Part shown: piece after piece, positions 12,817 to 22,477 of the stretch | Layout of the letters: each line of letters begins with the position of its first letter | How positions within the stretch are numbered: the stretch's first letter is position 1 | Assembly (NCBI GenBank): GCA_003415625.1 | Contig: PYIU01000001.1 | Coordinates: 1,674,001-1,738,000, forward strand | Length of the DNA stretch: 64,000 nt | Source of the DNA: Aquanectria penicillioides | Lineage: Eukaryota; Ascomycota; Sordariomycetes; Hypocreales; Nectriaceae | Direction of reading: 5' to 3' | The notes under the pieces: model-generated | Database searches by the model: none | Told to the model about the DNA's origin: nothing | The model's input: the letters and a program-made list of their open reading frames with translations, nothing else | Made by a program: the position numbers and the translations under genes

Positions 12817-13210
12817 TTAGGAGACTGAATGAAGTATGGCCTGGGAGCAACCTAACGGAAACCCTGAGGAATGGAATTTGCTCTTATACATGGGCTTTTG
12901 GCATTAAAGCGCACATATCGGCTACAGTCAGGAGTAGGGAGGGTTTATAGGCGTTTAGATTTGTGTTGAGAGTGAATGAATACCAACATGCTTCGGGGCA
13001 GCGGCGTTCCCAGCGGGCAACAACATCTGGACCGATCCTTCAGCGAGTGGTTTCTTTTTATAAATTAGCAAGCACTAAAATTGACATTTTTCTCTCTGAT
13101 CTGATGAAATAATGAAAACTAGAATGGGATAGTGAGAAGTCGAGTTGTCATGTAGGGTAGGCAAAGCAAAGGTGTGGAATCTCATTCATGTCATTCAATT
13201 TTCATTACTT
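12817..13210. other. Intergenic, convergent 3' ends
   Basis: Spacer between the HECT ligase (+) and ALKBH1-like (-) stop codons. It is AT-rich and holds 3' untranslated sequence only; I see nothing else. Confidence 0.55.
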
Positions 13211-14343
13211 TTAGTCTCTCATCTGTCGGACATTGAGGTTTATCCTCTTGTTCTTCATCCATCCTCGCCACTCGTCAAACTTGCCATCCTCTCTTGCTGG
13301 CCAGTTCTCTAGATAATCGGGGCAAGTTCCCTTGAGGACCTTGGGCACGCCGTGCCACGCGTACCGGGACTCCTGCGTCATGTAGATGGCATCTCCCGAA
13401 CGTAGCCTTAGTAAAAGATACTCCTTGTCTCCGGCGGCAGTAGCAGTGGCATCAGTCGTAGCAGGGGGAGTAGATTTCGCATTTCCAGGGTCGTTGGGCG
13501 CAATCATGAATAGGCAGTCGCACCCAAAGCTCAGGCTGACCAGGCCCTTGTCCGTCTCCTCGCTGACGTCGCGGTGCATCATCATGGTGTCGCCGGGGGT
13601 GTAGAAGTTGAGGATGGCGGCCTGGGCGAGCGTCTCGGGGAACAGGCCCTCGAGGAAGCGGGAGACATCAAAGGGGAACTGCGGCGGCGCGACCTCAGGA
13701 TACACGCGGTTGGTCCAGTCGTACTGGCCGCCAAACGTCACCCAGTGGAGGCGGCGCTGCATGACCTGGTTGATGGAGAGCGGCTTGTGGACGGCCGGGT
13801 CCTTGGGGACGAAGGACGGAGGGGATTCGGGGCTGAGAGAGAAGAAGGAGCTGGAGTAGTCGTCGTCGCCGCTGGCGTCCTTGGACTCTGGATAGGGGAG
13901 GTCATAGTGGAGGTGGAGGTTGGTTTGGTGGGTTGGGTTGCTGAGATCGCGATGGATCATGCGATTTAGGAGCGCTTCCTGGACAGGTGGGGGGATGAGA
14001 GAGGGGAGAATTAGAAGGCCTCAGGTTTCTTAGTTTAGAGAGAAAAGAAGATGTCAAGTCTGGGGAACAAACCTGGCAGCAAAGGATGGTGGATAATGGG
14101 CGCATCCTTGTCGGCGTATGCCTCATACTCGGGTCCGATCTGGGCGAAGCTGCTTGCGACTTGCGCTCGAGGCACAGCACCAACGGTAACGAACCCTGAT
14201 TTCTCCAGCGGTGCGCGAGGATCATCGATGTTGGGGTCGTTGAATAGCTCCTTGGGCTCCTTTCGTGAAAATCCCTTCCATTGTGTTCGCATTTGCTCCG
14301 AGGGCTGCTCGTGAGCGTCCAGCTCATTGAGGTTGACTGTCAT
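13211..14343 (-). CDS. ALKBH1-type Fe(II)/2-oxoglutarate dioxygenase
   Basis: A 359-residue AlkB-family oxygenase that would oxidatively demethylate nucleic acid; ALKBH1 homologues act on tRNA and DNA. Exons are 14073-14343 and 13211-14019. The 53-bp intron ends in GAG, an uncommon acceptor, but only this junction restores the family-like segment GLLILPSLIPPPVQEALLNR; a pyrimidine-rich CAG acceptor downstream at about 13980 gives the wrong frame. The start is the first ATG before the conserved N-terminus. The double-stranded beta-helix carries the metal triad H-R-D in MMHRDVSEE (His 239, Asp 241) and His 313 in YAWHG, plus the 2-oxoglutarate-binding arginines in RINLNVR. HRDLSNPxHQTNLHLHYD is diagnostic for the ALKBH1 group. 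A low-complexity Ala/Thr insert of about 25 residues sits before the last strands. It diverges from the EngB-type GTPase. Confidence 0.92.
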
Positions 14344-14841
14344 GTTGGCGGGGTGTTCCGGGGAGTGAGTCTTTGCCAGACTCAATGTCAGGTCGATTCC
14401 GTTCCAAAGCGACAATATCCCTGGGCAATTTCCCGCAGATAGTGGATACGAAATGAATAAATATTTATCCACACCCTGCAGGAACACAATTTATCAAGTT
14501 GGCAAGTCGTGAGATTGTTGCATAGAGTCTTCACCTTGCCATGGCAAATCCACTCATGATGGGTTGTGGTGGTTCCATCACGTGATCACAATGTGTCAAA
14601 CTGAGCCTCAATCTAAGGCCAAGGTTTGCTGCATACCTTAGACGTTTTGCGATCAACATGCCAAAGCTCTGTGCGACATTTCCAAACTCGACTAGCATTC
14701 ATTTTATTCATGTATTTTGTTTCTTAATCTTTAATCAGGCTCATATGATGTCAAGATAACGGACCAAATCTTCATTTTTCACGCCAAGTTATCGCCTTCA
14801 GTGTCGCGTGCCAAATTTTCTTCTTGGGCGTACCTGCAAAG
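14344..14841. promoter_or_regulatory. Bidirectional promoter with a TCACGTGA palindrome
   Basis: 498-bp divergent region between the ALKBH1-like and EngB-like genes. A 10-bp palindrome, ATCACGTGAT at 14577-14586, contains the E-box/CDEI core TCACGTGA bound by bHLH factors of the Cbf1/USF type. It lies about 235 bp from the ALKBH1 start and 255 bp from the GTPase start. Use by either gene is inferred. Confidence 0.45.
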
Positions 14842-16185
14842 ATGCTTTCAACCCGCCTTGCCGCTCCCCTGCGCACAGCCTGGTCGCTCAATCGCATAAG
14901 TTGCATCACATCAAGAGCTGCCTTCTCAACGACAACAGCTTTGGGGCCCAGAAGCCCCGGTGGAAGGGCCTCCCTCCGCAATGCACGCAAAGTAGCACGT
15001 ATACGGAAACTGGCGGAGGCGAAGCCTCCATTGGACAAGACGGGAGACGCAGCTTCAAAACCAGCAAAGCAGTCAGACTCCAAAGTCGAGGCAGCAAAAC
15101 CAGCCAAAGGCTCAAAGCCGGCGAAACCCACCAAAGAGACTAAGCAGGCCAAACCATCTAAACAAGCCAGGGCTTCGTCTTCGACCCCAACTATTCAGCC
15201 TGCCGAGGGCAGCAAGAAGAAGAAGAAGGACTCCGCAAAGCCCAAACGTGTTAAGGGCGTGTCCATTCGGGCCCTGAAGCCGTACCAGCAAGCCATCTAT
15301 CAGCAGGAAACCATCTTCTTCGAAAAGGACGCAGGTAGCCCGACGGAAACCACCAAAGCAGACCGGCCTCCGCTGGTCGCCGCTGGCAAGTTCTTCGAAG
15401 AGGACTGCAGGCTGCTCTGGTCGGCAGAGACGCTCAAGCACCACCGCCAAAACGACCACGTCCCGGAAATCGTCGTCCTCGGCGCCTCCAACGCCGGCAA
15501 GTCGTCGTTTCTCAACGCCCTCGTGGGAGCCCTGGACGTGGCGAGGGTGAGCCACCGCCCTGGCAAGACCACCACCATGAACGCCTACGGCGTGGGCCCG
15601 CGGCCGAAGATCGCAAAGGACCTCATCCGAAAGGGAAGCATGCCGCCCAAGCACAGCCTCATCCTGATGGACACGCCCGGCTACGGCTTCAAGAGCCAGT
15701 CGGACTGGGGAACCACGATCCTCAAGTACCTCGAGGTGCGCAAGACGCTCCGCGGCGCCGTCGTCCTTCTGCCTGCCGACAAGAAGCTCCAGAAGACCGA
15801 CCTGTGGATGCTGAAGACGCTTGCGCAGTCCAGGACGCGCACGCTGGTGGTGCTGACCAAGGCTGACAAGGCGGGCGTACAGTGGGTGGTGTCGTGCAAG
15901 ACGCTCGCCGCCGGCGTGCAAAAGGCAATGGTCAACCTCGGAACCTCGGCCGCCTCCAGCTGGCGCGAGGGTTCTGACCGGGCCTTCGACGTTTACGTCA
16001 CCGCTGCCAACATGGGCATCTCGAATCGTCTAGGAAACGGTGGAGGCCTAGGAGGCGTGAGGCAGGCGATTTTGGAAATGGCAGGCTTCTCTCTGGGCGA
16101 AAGGGTCGAGAAGCAGGCCGAGACAATGGTCTACTCAGGGGCCATTGTTTCTTTTGACGACATCCAGTGGAAGACGAGGTCATAA
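14842..16185 (+). CDS. Mitochondrial EngB/YihA-type GTPase (Mrx8-like)
   Basis: Single-exon gene for a 447-residue TRAFAC GTPase of the EngB/YsxC family, whose bacterial members assemble the large ribosomal subunit; the yeast mitochondrial counterpart is Mrx8. The N-terminus MLSTRLAAPLRTAW is Arg/Ser-rich and lacks acidic residues, as expected of a mitochondrial presequence. A Lys/Ala/Pro-rich low-complexity linker covers about residues 60-150. G motifs: G1 GASNAGKSS (about 214), G3 DTPGYGF (about 277), G4 TKAD (about 339). The start is the ATG nearest the presequence; an upstream in-frame non-ATG codon was not used. The second half of the coding sequence has strong C/G third positions, unlike the N-terminal linker. 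Mitochondrial role is inferred from the presequence and family. Confidence 0.9.
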   Translation: MLSTRLAAPLRTAWSLNRISCITSRAAFSTTTALGPRSPGGRASLRNARKVARIRKLAEAKPPLDKTGDAASKPAKQSDSKVEAAKPAKGSKPAKPTKETKQAKPSKQARASSSTPTIQPAEGSKKKKKDSAKPKRVKGVSIRALKPYQQAIYQQETIFFEKDAGSPTETTKADRPPLVAAGKFFEEDCRLLWSAETLKHHRQNDHVPEIVVLGASNAGKSSFLNALVGALDVARVSHRPGKTTTMNAYGVGPRPKIAKDLIRKGSMPPKHSLILMDTPGYGFKSQSDWGTTILKYLEVRKTLRGAVVLLPADKKLQKTDLWMLKTLAQSRTRTLVVLTKADKAGVQWVVSCKTLAAGVQKAMVNLGTSAASSWREGSDRAFDVYVTAANMGISNRLGNGGGLGGVRQAILEMAGFSLGERVEKQAETMVYSGAIVSFDDIQWKTRS

Positions 16186-16450
16186 AAGTAGCTTCACAAC
16201 CATGTAGCAACACAATGTAGTATTACTGGGACATACACAGGCAGGTTGGGGCGTTCAAATAGAGATATACTTTTCTCATCATTGCAAGATCATGACAAAT
16301 CTTTTTCTAAACCATGATATGCCGGGTCCATTATTCACCAAGCAGAACCACAAAACCAGAAAACGACAAAACCTCCTAGTCACATCGATATTGCACAACG
16401 TGGTATCATACTAAAATACATGTTCATACCTTGACGCTCTGGGGCATACC

Positions 16451-18119
16451 TCATTCCTTTTGAACCTCTTTTTGACCCTCCTTCTGGCCTTCCTTGGAGG
16501 CATCGGTGGACTTGGATGAGTGGGCTGTTCCTGGTCGGCTCTTGGGGCGGCTAATTGAATGCCTCAACTTGCGAGCCCCTTTGGAGTCGAACAGACTCTT
16601 GACTCTTCTCAGTCTAGCCCAACGCTCCTTGTCCTTGGCGTCTCGATCTTTTTCGTCCTCTTCGATGCTTGGTGAATCAGCGAGACCGACAGTGCCCTCT
16701 GTGCCTGGAGTTTTCGGTGTTGGTGTCACTGCGGAGGCACCTGTTCCTGGCCTTCGGGGTGTCGATGGAGGGCCGGTCGTCGTGTTTCGTGGCTGCGATC
16801 GGTTTGAAGGCCGGCCTTCGTACACGCTCCGCAGATGTGCATCGTTTGCCAGCGTCTGGGCCAAAATCTTCCATGCGGGCAAAGGTTCCTCTCGGCCTGA
16901 CCGTCGACCTCCTTGCTTCTGAGTCTCGGCGTTGGCCCAGGGGCAAAAGAACCGGTGCTCTCGGACGGGATCCAGGAAATCCATTGGAGCAGGCGTAACA
17001 ACCTCTCCACTGTCTGAAACCTCCTTGCTCTTGAACATCCACAGACCCAAGCGTCTAAGACACGTGTGACATGATGCTGAGTTGGGAACTTGGCCAATGC
17101 GAGGGTTGGAAAGGCCCTGCCAACCAAGAAGTGCGAGCCCTAGGGCGACCTTGTTTGGGTGCTGATCGGCGGTTCCGCCAACGGAGGCTGGTTTTGTGAA
17201 GAAGTCTGAAGGCAGCTGCGAGATGATGCTGTCGAGATTAAGATCATCGGGGAGGCGAAGGTTGAAATCGTAGGGCAAAAATGACTTTCTGGAACACAAT
17301 TCATCGTAGCGTTGTCGTAAGCCTTCGAGAGCAACAGCGGAGTTTGCTAGTGATAATCGAATCAAGGTATCTAGGAGCAAATCAGTATTGGTTTCGTTGT
17401 CCTCAAGCCAAAAGCAAACCTACCATCACACCCTCGTTTGCGCCAAAGACACTCCTCCTTGTGTGAAGAGATGATGAGATCTGCATACTTGTCGACTAGA
17501 GCGTCCTCTGCTGCATGTGAGTATATAGAATCATCCTGGTAGCACGGAGGAAACACCTACCAATCTCGGACGGGACTAGAACGGGAATCTCTTTACCATC
17601 AACCACCTTACGGTTGACCTTGACAACCAGTTCTCGGTGGCAGAGCAGACATCGCACCGTCTCCTTGCCATGGCACACCCAACCTCTCTTGGCCCATTCT
17701 ATCTCGCTCACTCGCTCAGGCTTCGGCGTCCAATCCGTGATCTCCTGGAAGGTGGCTAGCCTCTTCACAAGGTCGGCCCGATCCGAGGGAGAGTATTTGG
17801 CCGGAGGACTGAAGCTCGATACCTTAGCCTGCTGTTGTGAGTCCTTGGTTCTGAGGACGGCCGAAACAGTCGCAGAGAGGTTATTGGTGGTGTCTAAATT
17901 GGGAGCAGTCGAGTCGGGCAGTCCCAGGCGTCGGCGCTTTTGCAGGAGCTCGGGGTCGAGGCGAGATGCACGAGACGGCGTCATCTGCGGCGAGGATGTG
18001 GCTGCGGTTCGGGAGGAAGGCGAGGAGTTGGCGTCGGTGGTTTGGCTGTCATTTGTCCGCGATCGCGAAGAGCCAATGCCCTGGAGCAGGGTGTTGAACT
18101 TGCGCTTCGTAGCGTTCAT
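16451..18119 (-). CDS. C3HC zinc-finger protein (Rsm1/NIPA-like)
   Basis: A 521-residue protein with the C3HC zinc finger and NIPA/Rsm1-like C-terminal module. Fission yeast Rsm1 takes part in mRNA export; animal NIPA (ZC3HC1) sits at the nuclear pore basket. Exons are 17561-18119, 17424-17510 and 16451-17370, all joined in phase 1 by GT-AG introns of 50 and 53 bp. The zinc-binding residues are C-L-L-C in VRCLLCHRELVV and H-x3-C in SSHKEECLWRKRGCD, which is split by the second intron. The second module has CHTCLRRLGLW and later HRFFCPW. The N-terminus is Ser/Thr-rich and the C-terminus is basic and disordered. The gene is divergent from the Srp40-like gene. Family is firm; the specific function is taken from homologues. 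Confidence 0.88.
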
Positions 18120-19024
18120 TGTGGTTCGTTTCGCGGTGGTGGATGGCTCGAGAGAAGGTGGATGGATGATGACAGCGTGGGAGGCAGAGGTGCAAGGGAC
18201 CTCAAGGGAGGAGTTTTGGATGCTCAGATGCCGTCTTCAAGTCGAGTTTTGATGGAAAATGTAACCAAAGAAGTGCAAGAAACCCCAAGAAATGGTGCCA
18301 GAGTTGAACAAAGTCTGGCCAGCAGGACTCTGACGCCTGAAACGTCAATGTGCAGATGACGGCGGTTGTTGTTTGGGAAGCTCCCGTTTGGGAAGCAAGA
18401 ATGTACCTACCTAGGTAGGTAGGTATGGCTGCGTACCTGGGAGACGGCAAAGCCACGGGGCAACGGGTACTGAACTGGTTAGAGGCTGGGAGTGGGAAGT
18501 CTCTACAGACATTATGTGTACCTACGTTGCTGCCTGTGTACGCGATAAAAGCAATGTACCCTGTCGTCTCTCTTATGTAGCTACTACCTATTGGGCAGGG
18601 GATCAGAGACCAAAGGTACTTGCAAGTACACAGGCCGCCCCATGTTCCTGACAGATAGATACATGCACCCGCTTAATTGGCCCAGGCAGTGGATCCCGAC
18701 GATAAGTACCTAGCGGCGCCGATAAGACCACGTGCCCCACCCAGCGACAGCCAACCCACACAAATTTTTCGGGCGCCTTGCCTACGACTCTCCAGCCGTC
18801 TCCAATTGCGAAGCCGTAGTCGATTTTTTCTTCCTCTCTTCGATATCGCTCGACTTGCCATTGAATCACCCCGGCTGCCCTCACGGCATTGGCACATGTC
18901 CGGCTCGAATCAGGCCCCCCCCTCCTGGCTCTTCTCCAACAACCCCCTGAACCCCCTAACCACCACCGCGAAAACCTCCGCTTCCGCTCCAACCACCACT
19001 ACAACCACCACTACAACCACCAAA
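18120..19024. promoter_or_regulatory. Divergent intergenic region with a palindrome and RRPE-like element
   Basis: About 0.9 kb between the Rsm1-like (-) and Srp40-like (+) genes. It contains an 18-bp perfect palindrome TACCTACCTAGGTAGGTA (18404-18421), a CCACGTGCC E-box-like site near 18728, and AAATTTTTCG at 18762-18771. The last, read on the other strand, matches the ribosomal-RNA-processing element core GAAAAATTT known from yeast ribosome-biogenesis promoters. That would fit the nucleolar protein downstream, but activity is inferred. Confidence 0.4.
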
Positions 19025-20247
19025 ATGGGCAGCAAGAAGGCTGACAAGGCCAAGGCCAAGGCCTCCTCCAAGACCGCCGCCACTCCTCCCCCGGCGAGCT
19101 CATGGACCTCGTCGAGACCTTCCTTTCCGAGCACTCCTTCACCGGAGCCCACGACGCCTTCAAGAAGCAGCGCGAGAAGAAGGGCTGGAAGGCCTCGGAC
19201 GCCGCCAGCGGCTCCACCACCCTCGTCGGCGTTTTCCAGACCTGGGAGGCTTCCGCCAAGAAGGATGACTCTGACTCCGACTCCGACAGCAGCTCCGACG
19301 ATAGCGACTCGAGCTCCGATTCCAGCGACTCGGACAACGAGGAAGATGTCAACATGGAGGATGCCGACGGCAAGGCCTCGTCTGGTAGCTCCGATAGTAG
19401 CTCTAGCTCTAGTGACAGCTCCGACTCTAGCGACAGCGAGAGCGAGAGCGAGAAGGAGGCTACCCTCGCCCCCAAGAACCTCAAGCGCAAGGCGCCCGTC
19501 GACGACAGCTCATCCGAATCTTCTTCCTCTTCTGATTCCGACTCCGACTCCGACTCCTCCGACTCCTCTGACGACGAGCCCCGGGCCAAGAAGCAGAAGC
19601 GCAAGTCTGAGTCTGATAGCGACTCGAGCAGTGACAGCGACTCCAGCAACGACTCTGGCGACTCGGATTCCAGCGATTCCGACTCCTCTGACAGCGATTC
19701 GTCAGACAGCGACAGCGACAGCAACTCTTCTTCTTCTTCTTCTTCTTCCTCTGATTCCGACTCTGACAGCGAGTCCGAGGCCGAGAACGCCGCCAAGGTC
19801 CCACTGCCCGAGTCCGACGGCTCTTCTGATTCCGATTCCTCGTCGGACTCTGACTCGGACTCCGATTCCGACAGCAAGCCCTCCAGCAAATCCAAGCAGG
19901 CCGCCGCCGACTCCGACTCCTCCGTCACCCTCGACGACACCACCTCCTCCAAGGCGCACGGAAATCCGCCCCTGCCCCCCGACCCCGTGACCAACCCGGA
20001 CGCCTACGCCAAGGGCGGCCGCAAGCAGAACGAGCCCTTCTCGCGCATCCCCAAGGACATCAAGGTCGACCCGCGCTTCGCCTCCAACCACTGGGTCGAG
20101 ATGGACTACTCGCGCCGCGCCCACGAGGACCTCATCGTCACAAAGGGCAAGGGCTTCACCAAGGAGAAGAACAAGAAGAAGCGCGGCGGCTTCCGCGGCG
20201 GCGCCATCAACATCAACGACAACAAGAGCGTCTACTTTGACGATTAG
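19025..20247 (+). CDS. Srp40/Nopp140-like nucleolar phosphoprotein (1-base frame break)
   Basis: About 407 residues if one missing base is allowed for. Homologues (yeast Srp40, animal Nopp140) are nucleolar chaperones of snoRNPs. The N-terminus starting at ATG 19025 (MGSKKADKAKAKASSK) is in a different frame from the rest. The frames join at the C-run 19088-19092 if one C is missing, giving TPPP-GELMDLVETFLSEHSF, a LisH-type helix pair. Without that correction translation could start only at ATG 19102, inside the LisH motif. A Ser/Asp/Glu low-complexity region covers about residues 85-300, ideal for CK2 phosphorylation, with interspersed Lys-rich patches. The C-terminal Srp40 domain is complete: NEPFSRIP, FASNHWVEMDYS, GKGFTKEKNKKKRGG and INDNKSVYFDD. 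No stop or intron interrupts the main frame. Confidence 0.85.
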
Positions 20248-20878
20248 ATAACTCTGAAGGATTAAAAGTGGGGAAAACAAACTAATCGTCAACCGGAGCA
20301 AAAGAGGGCTTTGTAGCGATAGACGGAGAAGAGAGTCAAGCAGAGCGAGAGAGCGGTTTGGGAGAAAGAGGAAACAGGGCACGTGCTAGATATCCCCTAG
20401 AGTGCGAAAGCACCAAAAGTAAAAATGAGCCAAAGGGAAGGATTGTGTCACTAGACAGCCGGCGTTGGGACGTTGTTCACACGCCAGAAAAGTAGGCATT
20501 GCATACCATAGTCATTTTATCATGTTAAAGAATTGAATCACTTATCATTGATCACACTCCAACGAGGAGAATGCATACCCAATAATGTTCCCTGTTGTTT
20601 ATCATGATATGTCGAATCCAAACGCCATACCCAACCCGGGGCTTTGTCCAAGATTTTTGTCCAAGATTTTTGTCCAAGCCGTCATGATATATAGTAATAA
20701 TAATGGTTAATAATAGTAATAATTACAAAGACGCCTCCCTAGTTTGCCTTGTTTTTTGGTATCTTATAAACACCTGGAAGGTCATGTCCAGCATTTTTTC
20801 CCTACCATGCCGTGTCTGTATCCCAGTCAATGTCATTTCCTCGTCATAATTGTAAACGGTCTTGGATGCTTCGTTTCT
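20248..20878. other. Intergenic, convergent 3' ends
   Basis: Spacer between the Srp40-like (+) and membrane-protein (-) genes. It includes a short tandem repeat at 20643-20678 and AT-rich 3' sequence. No gene seen. Confidence 0.55.
20643..20678. repeat. 13-bp tandem repeat, about 2.7 copies
   Basis: Unit TTTTTGTCCAAGA repeated directly in the 3' intergenic region of the Srp40-like gene; the first copy lacks two T and the last lacks its final A. Confidence 0.8.
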
Positions 20879-22477
20879 CTAAAACGTGCCGCCTTCCTGG
20901 GTCTGAGCTGGAGGGGCCTGCACCTCGGTGGCAGGGGCATGCTGAGCAGCCTTGTCTACCAGGTCGTCGTCGCCCTGGAGCTTTTCTTTCATGATGATGT
21001 CCTTTCGAGCCACTGCGGGCCAACTGCGGTTGCCAGCGATGGCGTTCTCTTCGGCTTCCCTCAGCCACTTCTTCCATTGCTCAGTTCCAGGAGCACCACC
21101 ACTTCGACCAACCCAGCCAATCAGCTTGGTCTCGCGAATGGCGTACCAGAGCGTGCGCGTGAAACTGGGGTAACCTTCTCGCTCATCATCCACATCAGTG
21201 GTAGAACCCGCATTTTGAGCATCGGGAGGAGTGATATCGGTCCACTTGTACCGAGAAAGGTCCCAGAAGTGGTGACGAGGGATCATGCCGAGCCCCCAGT
21301 ACAGACCATTGAGAACAATGTACGAACCACCAATGAAGATTTGTGAATTCCATGTGCAGTTTCCGAGGAGAACAACGCTAAGCATCAGAAAGATGGTAGC
21401 GATAGCCATGAGGGCACGGTATGTACGACCACCGACGTGGTATCTACACTCTTCGGTTCCAGAAAACAGTTCACGAGCAACCTCCTCTGTGCATTTGATG
21501 AGAATGAGGGTACCCTCTCGAGTGCGGATCATGACATCGCCCTTGGGGACTTCGTTGGTGTGTTTGCGGTTCATCAGAATCGGGTGCCAGTAGGAGGCGT
21601 AACCCACGACGCTGGATGCGAACGAGATGAGTGTGACGGCAATAATGGCAGCACCATCCTCCCAGATGATGGCGGAAACGATGAGGGCGACGCTTAGGAA
21701 GAAAGAGAATACGGAGAGGATGTGGAGGGGAGAAAATAGTTTGGCAGGGACGGCGGGAGCCTTTTGCTTGTTGGCTAGAGTGCCATTTGCGAGCCCATTC
21801 GAGAGCATGTCCTGGACCTTTCGGGCAGTGGCGCGGCGTTTGAGTCCTTGCTTGCGCATTGGGTCGTTGTCGTCGTTGTTGTGTAGTGTGGTGGAGCGAG
21901 TTTGGCTCAGATCGTGCACCGTGCCCTCTCGCGACATGCCCGTTTCTTCATCAGCAGGGTGATGTCGCAGATGAGCCTCTTTGCGCCCTGCGCCATCAGA
22001 CTCGCTCTTGCTACCATTAGACCAGAAGCCAGAGAAGCCAGAGACGGAACGGCGAAAGGCGCCAAAACGGGATTGATCCTGGGGAGGGATCCAGTAACCC
22101 CCGGCTTCGTTGAGGTCCGAGTGCTTGATTTCCAGGACCTTGAAGCTGTATGGTTGCATGCCGTCGAGGGGCGTGACGATGGTGGCGAAGAAGCCGACGG
22201 AGTCGAGAGTGGTGCCGCTATATACACCCGTCATCTTGGCCACTGTCTCAGGCAGGCGGCCAGGGCGCGAGGGCTTCAGCAGGGCCTGGGGGGCGGGAAG
22301 AAGTCGCGGGAGCAAGCACAAAAGCGAGGCCGTGATGGTCTGGGAGTGCTCAGCCATGGATGACTCGCCAATGACGGCGAGCAGTGTGACGACGTCCAGG
22401 CGCCAGTCGCTCTTCTGGTTAGGGAACCACATCCAACCTGGCGCCCCGGGTTCGTCTCCGGCATTGGAACTAGACAT
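20879..22477 (-). CDS. Multi-pass membrane protein of unknown function
   Basis: Uninterrupted frame of 532 residues; I do not recognise the family. The start MSSSNAGDEPGAPGWMW was chosen because the in-frame sequence upstream (to 22810) is Cys/Ser/Pro-rich and untypical. Visible features: a hydrophobic stretch near residues 30-65; a Ser-rich cytosolic-looking region with many Arg/Lys; paired strong membrane segments LHILSVFSFFLSVALIVSAIIW and AAIIAVTLISFASSVVGYASYW; then a soluble loop of about 60 residues with MIRTREGTLILIKCTEEVARELF; and another pair ALMAIATIFLMLSVVLLGNC and IFIGGSYIVLNGLYWGLGMI. The C-terminus is soluble, with a W-rich RTLWYAIRETKLIGWVGRSGGAPG element and an Ala/Gln/Pro tail. 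The coding quality and Trp-rich motif suggest a real, conserved fungal protein, perhaps with enzyme or transporter activity, but no function can be assigned. Confidence 0.8.
   Translation of the reverse strand: MSSSNAGDEPGAPGWMWFPNQKSDWRLDVVTLLAVIGESSMAEHSQTITASLLCLLPRLLPAPQALLKPSRPGRLPETVAKMTGVYSGTTLDSVGFFATIVTPLDGMQPYSFKVLEIKHSDLNEAGGYWIPPQDQSRFGAFRRSVSGFSGFWSNGSKSESDGAGRKEAHLRHHPADEETGMSREGTVHDLSQTRSTTLHNNDDNDPMRKQGLKRRATARKVQDMLSNGLANGTLANKQKAPAVPAKLFSPLHILSVFSFFLSVALIVSAIIWEDGAAIIAVTLISFASSVVGYASYWHPILMNRKHTNEVPKGDVMIRTREGTLILIKCTEEVARELFSGTEECRYHVGGRTYRALMAIATIFLMLSVVLLGNCTWNSQIFIGGSYIVLNGLYWGLGMIPRHHFWDLSRYKWTDITPPDAQNAGSTTDVDDEREGYPSFTRTLWYAIRETKLIGWVGRSGGAPGTEQWKKWLREAEENAIAGNRSWPAVARKDIIMKEKLQGDDDLVDKAAQHAPATEVQAPPAQTQEGGTF

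Noticed and set aside
15112..15921. 269-codon open frame antisense to the EngB-like GTPase
   Set aside because: It is the mirror of a strongly C/G-third-position coding region with clear GTPase motifs on the other strand.
18677..19990. 437-codon frame overlapping the Srp40-like gene
   Set aside because: Its Thr/Pro/Arg-rich sequence is what an S/D/E repeat yields in a shifted frame. Only its start (19025 onward) is likely to be genuine.
19011..19994. 327-codon Ser/Glu-rich frame antisense to the Srp40-like gene
   Set aside because: Reverse reading of the same repeat; no conserved domain.
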